Notes under the pieces: generated by a model
The model's database searches: none
Seen by the model: the letters and a program-made list of their open reading frames with translations, nothing else
Told to the model about the DNA's origin: nothing
Shown here: piece after piece, positions 56,800-64,000 of the stretch
Layout: every line of letters starts with the position of its first letter
Position numbering within the stretch: position 1 is the first letter of the stretch
Assembly: GCF_001659605.2 (NCBI RefSeq)
Contig: NC_035170.2
Span: forward strand, 24,792,190-24,856,189
DNA: 64,000 nucleotides
From: Manihot esculenta
Lineage: Eukaryota > Streptophyta > Magnoliopsida > Malpighiales > Euphorbiaceae
Reading direction: 5' to 3'
Made by a program: the position numbers and the translations under genes

Positions 56800-57253
56800 T
56801 GTAACGACCCGGAAACCGGACCGCTACCGGCGCTAGGATTCAGGTCGGCTTAAGGCCGCCAGAACCCGTAGCAAGCCAAACATACATCTTGTGAACCTGT
56901 TCAATCCCATACATGAACCAAAACATACATAAAAATTAAAACTTTTCTTTCATTCAAACATTTCTTTACCCAGCCTAGCCTGTGCATGCATAAACATAAC
57001 ATAAACCCCTCCTTGAAGTTCTCAACAATTACTCCAATGGGGTACATAACATATAGCAGGCTTGGGTTACATAAACATCATAAAACATTTATCTCATGTA
57101 TTTAAGGGATTACAACATACTCTAGTCAAGCACACTATAAAACTTACATTACATTACATAACATACTTTTTACATTACAACTAATCCATGTCCACTTCTA
57201 TGCTATTACAGAGACTTCTCTTACTCTTGCTGACTTCTCTATCTACTCTGCAC

Positions 57254-58626
57254 CTGTAAGACTGGGGTTAGGGGAGAGGGGTGAGCTAAAAAGCCCAGTG
57301 AGCAAAAAGTAAAAACATGATATTAATTCCTCCATTTTTAGGTATTTTATTCTCCATTTTATTATTAACATTTGCTTTAATTCCACACTTTTTAGGTATA
57401 TTATTATTCATTTTATTAATAACATTGAATAACATAACTTTTACTTTACATGCTTTCATGAAATGCAACACATCACATTTAATCACATAAAGGATGGTAT
57501 TGTCACCATTAGCCCTCAACATCTCCAAATTCCAGGGGCGTAGAATGGGCCTCACTGGACTTTCTCTTACATAACATAACATAACATTCCAAAGTGCCAG
57601 GGGCATAGAATGGGCCTCACTGGACTTTCTCTTACATAGTACCAGGGGCGTAGAATGGGCCTCGCTGGTCGTCCATAACATATCATCATAACATAACATC
57701 AGAGGACTATGGATCATCCAACAACCATCCACATCAACATCAAATTATGCAATGCAACATATTCGTGAATTTCTAATGCAAACATCCTGAAACATCGCAT
57801 GGTATTAATGATGCATGAGTATGCTATCAGATTCATTCATTTGTTCATTTATTCATTACTTAAAAACTTAGGGAATAATCCCACTCACCTGGTGACCGAA
57901 GCTTTAACGACGGACTCTGAAAGACTATCTCACAACCGGGGGTCTCGGGTCCTCGGGTCCGAACCTACACAGGTGGACTCAAATGAGGCACCAAACAACA
58001 AGAACATAACTCTAAACATACCCCCAAAAACCTCCTAGAAACACCTCAAAACAATCCTAGAAAACATGCAAGAAAAGGCTGGGAAGGGCACTTTCGGCGG
58101 CACCTTCGGCGGCCGAAAGTCCCTCCAGAGCCGAAAGTCAGGCAGGTTCGGCGGCACCTTCGGCGGCCGAAACTCCCAGACAGAGACGAAACTCATGCAT
58201 GTTCGGCGGCACCTTCGGCGGCCGAAAGTCTCGGACAGAGCCGAAACTCCAACTTTCGGGGGCAGGCTTCGGCAGCCTAAAGCTGCCTCCCAAGCTGGTT
58301 CGGCGGCCGAAAGTACCTTCGGCTGCCGAACCTGGTTTCTGCCAAAGGGCAGAAACTTGGTTCTTCATGCCCAAAACAACCCCCTACACAACCAATCATG
58401 CATAAACCTATTCTACAACAAGCATACTCAAGCATACAAGCTCCTAGGGGCTTCCAATAAGCTTAAACCCCAACTACAACACACAAGCAAGCCACATTGC
58501 ACATAAACACACATTAAAACCATGGATTTTTCATAAAAACCCATCAAGCCTACTCATGCATTTCTACCCCAAAAACTTGCATAAAACTTACTTAAAACAC
58601 ATATAGAACTAGAGATCGGCTCTTAC
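57254..58626 (-). other. Putative LTR leader intron in the 5' LTR (1373 nt)
   Basis: The same donor and acceptor as in the 3' LTR. In this 5' LTR the predicted intron would lie in the genomic RNA leader, upstream of the primer-binding site. Confidence 0.5.
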
Positions 58627-58856
58627 CTCTTGAAGATCGAGAGAGAAACGATCCTAGCTCGAAGATGGGGAGATTCGAGTTCTTGAACCTCAAAGCTCCA
58701 AAACTTGCTTAAACTTTAAAACTCTTCAAAAACAAGATGTAACTTGTTAAGATCTAAAGGATTTGAGGGAAAACACTTAAAATGACCATAGGAGGGCTAA
58801 AGCTTACCGTCGGCCGAAATGGGAGAGAAAACCTCGCCTGTTTTGGTCACGGGGTC

Positions 58857-59030
58857 CTTTATAGGGCTGGTTCTGCCACCTTTCGGCGGCCTAACGTGCC
58901 CCCACATCTCATGCATGTTCGGCGGCCGAACCTTGAGTCTTTCAAGCAAGGCTTTCGGAGGCCTAAAGCGCTCCCAAAACCCCACCATGTTCGGCGGCCG
59001 AACTTAACTTTCGGCGGCCGAACCTGGCAA
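58857..59030 (-). promoter_or_regulatory. Tekay LTR promoter: GCC-box palindromes and TATA
   Basis: Reading on the minus strand, three intact TTCGGCCGCCGAA palindromes (centred near 59018, 58995 and 58924) and further variants lead into CCCTATAAAGG. Each palindrome contains GCCGCC, the core of the ERF-bound GCC box. Confidence 0.5.
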
Positions 59031-59204
59031 AGTCTCCTTGGTCTATTTCATTCAAAACTCAATTTCCTTTTTGCTTAAAAACATAAAATACATTAAAAAC
59101 ATTTCATAAAACATGGTTTTCCCCTTCTAGAGACTTCCGGCATCCGAGATTCCACCGGACGGTAGGAATTCCGATACCAGAGTCTAGCTGGGTATTACAA
59201 AAGT

Positions 59205-60073
59205 AAAACCATAATTACATATAGTAAAACAATTAAATTAAGAAAGGACAATTAAGGTACAATTAATCCTTATCATCCCCCTCCTCAAGTTGAAACCAGG
59301 AGTGGAAGCAGGTTCAACTTGTGAGATAAGGATTGGTGTCAATCGATAGGCAATGCCTTGGTGAACAAATTCGCTAATTGATGTTGTGTAGAGATGTGGT
59401 TGGTGCTGATCAATCCTTGTTGCATCCGTTCTCGGACAACGTGACAATCTATCTCAATATGCTTGGTTCTCTCATGAAAGACTAGGTTGGCAGCAATATG
59501 TATTATAGTCTTGCTATCACAATGAAGTGAGATGGGAAGTGCAACTAATACCTACAAATCTTGAAGTATATAGGTAATCCAAAAAATTTCACAAACAGTG
59601 TTAGCCATAGCATGGTATTCTGCCTCAGCAGAAGACTTGAATATAGTGGTTTGTTTCTTAGTCTTTCAGGATATGAGGGATGAGCCCAAAAATATACAGA
59701 AGCCAGAGAGAGACCTCCTGGAATATGTACAGGAGGCCCAATTTGAATCATAATAAGCTTTGAGGGTTAAATTAGTAATGACAGGATAGTATAGACCCCG
59801 ATGCAAAGAACCTTTCAAATATCTCAAAATATGTAAGGCACCCTTCCAATAAGATTGATGAAAAATATTAATAAACTGGCTAAGGTGTTGCACAACATAA
59901 CTAATATCAGGCCTTATCAAATTAATATAGAGGAGCATGCCCAACAACCTTCTATAAAGATTAGGTTCAGGCAGAAGTTCCCCAATGTTTGAGGTTAAAT
60001 GTAACCCTTGAGGTAAAGTGGCGGATACTGGTTTACAATGCAACATACTAGCATCCTTTAAAACATATGAAAT
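59205..60073 (-). pseudogene. Copia pol 3' end and start of its 3' LTR
   Basis: Frames 59666-60046 (LYRRLLGMLLYINLIRPDIS, YVVQHLSQF, ILRYLKGSLHRGLYYP), 59545-59751 and 59238-59447 carry the reverse transcriptase end and RNase H of a copia element ([36 protein letters not shown]). The stop lies near 59280, and the 3' LTR starts TGATAAGGATTAATTGTACC at about 59276. The LTR is cut at 59204 by the Tekay element and resumes at 49032. Stops and frameshifts are present. The 5' part is interrupted by the second Tekay element at 60074. Confidence 0.82.
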
Positions 60074-60250
60074 TGTAATACCCGGCTAGACTCCGGTATC
60101 GGAATTCCTACCGTCCGGTGGAATTTCGGATGTCGGGAACCTCTAGAAGGATAAAAACATGTTTTATAAAATGTTTTCATGAATTTTAATGGTTTTAAGT
60201 ATGAAATTAAATGAGTTTTTGCATGAAAAGTCCTTGGAGGGAAAACCCAG

Positions 60251-60438
60251 GTTCGGCCGCCGAAAGCCAAGTTCGGCCGCCGAACATGCATGCGTTTTGG
60301 AGGCACGTTAGGCCCCCGAAAGCATGAGTTAGGGAAGTCCAGGTTCGGCCGCCGAAAGTCAAGTTCGGCCGCCGAACATTGCATGGATGCGGAGGCACTT
60401 TCGGCCCCCGAACGTGGCCTGGCCAGCCACCTATAAAA
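60251..60438 (+). promoter_or_regulatory. LTR promoter: GCC-box palindromes and TATA box
   Basis: Four intact TTCGGCCGCCGAA palindromes (about 60252, 60271, 60345, 60364) and TTCGGCCCCCGAA variants precede TATAAAA at 60432-60438. The last palindrome-like unit ends about 15-20 bp from the TATA box. Confidence 0.55.
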
Positions 60439-60670
60439 GGGGCACTTAGCCAAAATGGGCGAGCTTTCTCCCATTTTCGGCCACAGCAAGCTTCCGACCT
60501 TCCCTTTGCAACTCTTGTGTTCTTCCTCCAAATCTCTTCCATTTTTCTTGAGTTTTAAACTCACATTGCAAGTTTTGAGCATTTAAACCAAGTTTTGGAG
60601 CTTTGGGAACTCAAGAGCTCATTTTCGTGGATCTCCAAGTTTAGGTCGTCTCCCTCTCGATCTTCAAGAG

Positions 60671-61917
60671 GTAAGAGCCGATCTTAAGCTCCTTATGTGT
60701 TCTAAATAAGTTTTATGCAAGATCTATGGGTAGAAATGCATGTTAAGGTATATGTTGAGTTTATGGGTTATATTGATGATTTGAGCAATGTGTGTTGATT
60801 ATGTGTATTTGAAGTGTTGTAGTTGGGGTATTTAATGTTTTGAGGCCCCTAGGAACTTGTATGCATGTGATGGTTGAGATGTATGCATGATTTGAAGTTT
60901 TGGGAGGCAAGGGGTTCATGTGAACCAAGTTTCTGCCCTTCTGGCAGAAACCAGGTTCGGCCGCCGAAGGGAGTTTCGGCCGCCGAACCCCCTTGTGGAG
61001 GCAGCATTCGGCTGCTGAAGCTTGCCCCCGAAAGAAGACTTTCGGATCTGTCTGGGAGGTTCGGCCGCCGAAGGTGCCGCCGAACCTGCCTGACTTTCGG
61101 CTCTGGAGGGACTTTCGGCCGCCGAACCTGCCGCCGAAAGTGCCCTGTTCAACCACTTCTTACATGTTTTTATGTGATGTTTTCAGGATGTTTTAGGGGG
61201 TTTTTGGGGAGTATATTAGAGTTGTAATTACGTATGTTTGGTCCCTCATTTGAGTCCACCTGTGTAGGTTCGGACCCGAGGAACCGAGGACCCCAGCAGT
61301 GAGTTCAGCTGCTTCGGTGTTGTCAGAGTCAGCCAGGTGAGTGGAACTAAAACTTAATCTTTTAAATTAAATGCTTTATCATGTTTCATGCATCATGATT
61401 ATGTAATAGGATGATTGCATTAGTTTTCACGAATATGCCGCATTGCATAAATTGTTGTTGTTGTGGGTGAATGTCGGATGACCTAGTTAGTCCATGACAG
61501 GAAGACCAGGCCCCATGCTACAGGCCTGGCACAGAGTAAGAAAGACCAGGCCCCAGTCTACAGGCCTGGCACAGAGTAAGTAAAGACCAGGATCCCATCC
61601 TATGGTCTAGCACGGTTATGGGACTTGAAGACCAGGAGCCCAGAGGAGGCCCTGGGAAAATGGTAAGTAATGTATGTTCTGACAGGAAAGACCAGGCCCC
61701 AGTCTACAGGCCTGGCACAGAGTAAGGAAAGACCAGGACCCCATTCTACAGGCCTGGCACAGAGTTAACTTGGACTAATTGGTGACAAGTTCACCCAACC
61801 CTTATGTGAATTGTTTGTGTTATGATGCATTTCATAGAGCATAGTATTAATGTGTTTTAATAGCTCTACTCACTGGGCTTTTAGCTCACCCCTCTCCCTT
61901 TACCCCCAGGCTTGCAG
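60671..61917 (+). other. Putative LTR leader intron (1247 nt)
   Basis: Donor TCTTCAAGAG|GTAAGAG is at 60671, about 240 nt after the TATA box. A branch-like CTCAC lies near 61869, followed by CACCCCTCTCCCTTTACCCC, a near-perfect polypyrimidine tract. AG occurs at 61908-61909 and, as GCTTGCAG|G, at 61916-61917. Confidence 0.5.
61494..61770 (+). repeat. Hairpin minisatellite in LTR
   Basis: About six units of 38-60 bp with AAAGACCAGG(C/A)CCC...CAGGCCTGGCACAGAGTAAG. CCAGG and CCTGG are complementary within each unit. Confidence 0.85.
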
Positions 61918-62380
61918 GTACGGTATAGTGCGGGAGTCCGGATAGAGTAAAGAAGTCATGCTTATGTAATAGCTAGCAATGGACATGATCAAATTGTAAT
62001 GTAAAAGTACAGTATAGTCATGTAATGAGTTTTATGGATGTTAGTGTGTGCTTGACCATAGAATGTTGTATCCCTTTTTATACATGATCTTGGTTATTTT
62101 ATGTCATTTATGTAAACCAACTCAACAGATGTATGTCACCCATTGAGGGCACAGATGAGATCCCACAGAGGGATCAAAGTTATGTTTATGTTTATGCACA
62201 GGTTGAGTTTGGTTGATGTTCATGGAAAGAAAAGTTTTTAATTCTTATGGATGTTGTTGATCATGTATGGGATTATACAGGTATACAGGTTTTATGTCAG
62301 GCTTGCTACGGGTCCCGGCGGCCTTAAGTCGACCCGGATCCTAGCGCCGGTAGCGGTCCGATTTTCGGGTCGTTACAGAA

Positions 62381-62393
62381 TGGTATCAGAGCC
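62381..62393 (+). promoter_or_regulatory. Primer-binding site, initiator tRNA-Met type
   Basis: TGGTATCAGAGCC, three bases after the LTR end. Confidence 0.93.
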
Positions 62394-62650
62394 CTAGGTT
62401 CATATGGTCGGACCTAGAGTGTCGGGCTCATAGATGTTATAGAAGGTCAAGCACAATGGGAAAGATCATGTCCACTAGGATAGGATGTGGAGTCTTGTCT
62501 TGCATGATGATGTGAAATGCCATGATAATAAGCATGTGCATTAATGATATGCTATGATATGTGATGTGTGTGATGCGGGTTCATGTGTGCCCACATGAAC
62601 CATATGATGCTAATGTTGCTTGTGTTGTGCACTGTTTTTCAGAGAACAGG

Positions 62651-64000
62651 ATGAGAGGAACTCGTCGATCAGCAAGATTGACTGGAGTACCACCTGAGGA
62701 TGAGGGCATGAGCGCCCGTCCTCCAGCATTGCCTAGGGCAATGTCTAGCAGGTCCAACAGGGACAGAGTAGCAAGAGACCCTAGAAGGTCTCTGGATCTG
62801 GGTAGGAGCAGATCAGTCAGAGGGACAGTCCAGGGAGGAGCGTCAGAGGATATGGGGGATGATATGGACGTAGAACAGAGGAGGGATGGCAGTTTGGGAG
62901 TCAGTATGTCAGAAGAAGGAATGGGAGAGTCCCAAGGAGGCACTCAGGCCTCGGGATTTCTACAGCCACCTCACTACCCACATTTCTCACAACATCCCGG
63001 GTATTCGATGGGAGGTACATCGGATTACCCTAGTTTCACCCCTTATCCCACACAGATGCCATACCCACCATACTACCCACCGTACTCTCAGTACCCAATG
63101 TATCCACCTCCACCCTACTATCCAAATCCAGAAAACCCTACCTCAGAAAATGTTGCACCACCTCCACCACCTGCAGAACCAGCAGCCCCAGTTGTTCAGC
63201 CACCTAGATCTAGCTCAGCCAGTGGGAGCAAGGTTAAGATGACAGACTATATGAAGCTGGGTGCTCCCCAGTTCGAAACCGGTGGCGATCCGTTCGTGTA
63301 CTTGGAGCGGGTCAAGGCAATTACAGATGAGATTGGGGCTGATGACAGTAGAGCCATTCAGATGGCCGGGTTCACGCTTAAGTGCAAGAAGGCACGAGAG
63401 TGGTTCAAGAATTATGTGAACCCGAGAGTGGACAGCATGACGTGGGAAGAGTTTGCAAACGAGTTTGCAGGATGGGCTTTCCCTGATAGTTCAAGGGAAT
63501 TGAAGATGATAGAATTCGAGCAGTTGAGGCAAACTGATGACATGAGTGTAGACGAATATACTGACAGGTTTATGGAGTTGCTGCCATTTGCTGGGCAGGA
63601 CCTTAGCACAGACCAGAAGAAGTCGAGGAGGTATATCATGAAGCTCCATCCCAGGTATTCCTCCTTGGTACAGTCAGCAGATAGAGAGAGTTTTCATGCC
63701 ATAGTAGACATGGCTAGGAGAATGGAGGCTAGTGCCATCGTTCAGGGGACAATTAAGCAGACAGTGGCACAAGCTTCTGGTTCTAAAACTCCGGGTGGGG
63801 GAAGGTTAGATCCCTCTACCTTGAGTGCAGCAGCTTCAGGCAGTAAGAGATGGAGTAAGCCCAAGGGTAAAAAGAACAAGTTCTGGAATAAAGTCAAGTC
63901 TAGTCTGGGATTTGGGAGTGGCTCAAGCTCTGGTGCGGATATTCCAAATTGTGCAAGGTGTGGTAGACCACACAAGGGAGTATGTCGGTTTGGGACGAAC
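62651..64000 (+). CDS. Tekay gag(-pol) open frame, runs off the window
   Basis: The ATG at 62651 begins 450 codons without a stop. The order is: Arg-rich N-terminus (MRGTRRSARLTGVPPEDEG), acidic and Ser-rich segment, Pro/Tyr-rich spacer, capsid-like block (VKMTDYMKLGAPQFETGG, CKKAREWFKNYVNPRVDSM, WEEFANEFAGWAFPDSSREL), MSVDEYTDRFMELLPFAGQ, a Lys-rich linker, and the first short zinc knuckle (CARCGRPHKGVC) at the edge. The Gln codon at 63532-63534 corresponds to the TAG that stops the neighbouring element. Intactness of pol cannot be judged. As far as it is visible this is the better candidate for an autonomous partner. Confidence 0.9.
   Translation, partial: MRGTRRSARLTGVPPEDEGMSARPPALPRAMSSRSNRDRVARDPRRSLDLGRSRSVRGTVQGGASEDMGDDMDVEQRRDGSLGVSMSEEGMGESQGGTQASGFLQPPHYPHFSQHPGYSMGGTSDYPSFTPYPTQMPYPPYYPPYSQYPMYPPPPYYPNPENPTSENVAPPPPPAEPAAPVVQPPRSSSASGSKVKMTDYMKLGAPQFETGGDPFVYLERVKAITDEIGADDSRAIQMAGFTLKCKKAREWFKNYVNPRVDSMTWEEFANEFAGWAFPDSSRELKMIEFEQLRQTDDMSVDEYTDRFMELLPFAGQDLSTDQKKSRRYIMKLHPRYSSLVQSADRESFHAIVDMARRMEASAIVQGTIKQTVAQASGSKTPGGGRLDPSTLSAAASGSKRWSKPKGKKNKFWNKVKSSLGFGSGSSSGADIPNCARCGRPHKGVCRFGTN

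Larger units (their letters stand above)
49033..59199 (-). mobile_element. Complete Tekay-type Ty3/gypsy chromovirus element, young but defective
   Basis: The 10,167-bp element is flanked by AAAGT on both sides (49028-49032 and 59200-59204). On the minus strand the order is 5' LTR 56800-59199 (2400 bp), primer-binding site, gag, protease, reverse transcriptase, RNase H, integrase with a chromodomain-like tail, polypurine tract, 3' LTR 49033-51452 (2420 bp). By eye the LTRs differ by about five substitutions and one 20-bp indel, so insertion is recent. Three lesions disable the single gag-pol frame: TAG at 55671-55673, TAG at 54249-54251, and a +1 in a C-run at 51970-51975. It sits inside the LTR of a copia element. 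Confidence 0.96.
56800..59199 (-). repeat. Tekay 5' LTR (2400 bp)
   Basis: Nearly identical to 49033-51452. It lacks 20 bp around 58924 that span one palindrome and the spacer to the next. Its TATA box is in CCCTATAAAGGACC (about 58857-58864), with palindromes at 58880-59030 just upstream on the minus strand. Confidence 0.97.
60074..62377 (+). repeat. 5' LTR of the second Tekay element (2304 bp)
   Basis: TGTAATACCCGG to TTTTCGGGTCGTTACA. Six or so minisatellite units (61494-61770) of the AAGACCAGG...CCTGGCAC type, each able to fold as a short hairpin. Confidence 0.96.
60074..64000 (+). mobile_element. Second Tekay element, plus strand, continues past the window
   Basis: A complete 5' LTR (60074-62377), primer-binding site, leader and gag frame open to the last base. 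The left flank is GAAAT (60069-60073); its partner duplication would lie outside the window. It is in the same family as 49033-59199 but a different subfamily: the LTR minisatellite and much of the LTR differ, while gag is highly similar. Confidence 0.93.

Noticed and set aside
60957..61140. Regular palindromic repeats resembling a CRISPR array
   Set aside because: Units are dispersed within an LTR, spacing is irregular, spacers are shared among copies, and the genome is a plant nuclear one.
62381..62393. tRNA-Met-like sequence
   Set aside because: Only the 13-nt primer-binding complement is present; no cloverleaf is possible around it.

Overview
The window is nuclear DNA of a eudicot plant. 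It has low gene density, AT-rich spacers, plant-type LTR retrotransposons and LINEs, and a plant-specific J-like/zinc-ribbon gene. The TE and gene style would fit Euphorbiaceae, but I cannot prove a species from sequence alone. The host genes I can support are two direct copies of one single-exon gene. The copy at 33798-35492 (minus) is intact. The copy at 3461-5165 (minus) is broken by a 2-bp deletion. Each sits in a duplicated segment (about 1707-5700 and 32890-36000), and transposons fill the roughly 27 kb between them.

Most of the remaining sequence is nested transposons. One Ty3/gypsy (Tekay/Del-type chromovirus) family dominates. Its LTRs are about 2.1-2.4 kb, run TGTAATACCCGG...CGTTACA, and are rich in the palindrome TTCGGCCGCCGAA. 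The family is present as an edge-truncated LTR (1-1706), LTR fragments (6938-9018, 9019-12238), an LTR plus truncated leader (9347-11670), three solo LTRs with perfect 5-bp target duplications (17823-19951, 22145-24584, 42351-44477), a complete recent element (49033-59199, minus, duplication AAAGT), and a second element on the plus strand (60074 to the window end) with an open gag frame.

Region 13441-29310 is a four-layer nest. A LINE (minus) is split by a Ty1/copia element (16577-27224, minus). That copia element is split by a copia-type solo LTR (17514-21101) and a Tekay solo LTR (22145-24584), and the copia-type solo LTR is itself split by another Tekay solo LTR (17823-19951). Region 41064-48545 is a decayed Tat-like Ty3/gypsy element with a spliced antisense coiled-coil gene (45085-47904) and a Tekay solo LTR inside it. 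Another copia element (48880-49032 plus 59205-60073, minus) hosts both right-hand Tekay elements. Region 36000-41063 is an AT-rich desert with one small GC-rich islet near 38.7 kb.

The most interesting signal is the architecture of the Tekay LTR. Every copy complete enough to judge has three parts in fixed order: GCC-box-containing palindromes immediately upstream of a TATA box; a near-invariant splice donor (AAGAG|GTAAG) roughly 240 nt downstream; and, about 1.16-1.37 kb further on, a polypyrimidine tract and acceptor (TTGCAG|G or TTACAG|G). This suggests a stress- or ethylene-factor-driven LTR promoter with an intron inside the LTR. The putative intron holds a second palindrome cluster and a subfamily-specific hairpin minisatellite.
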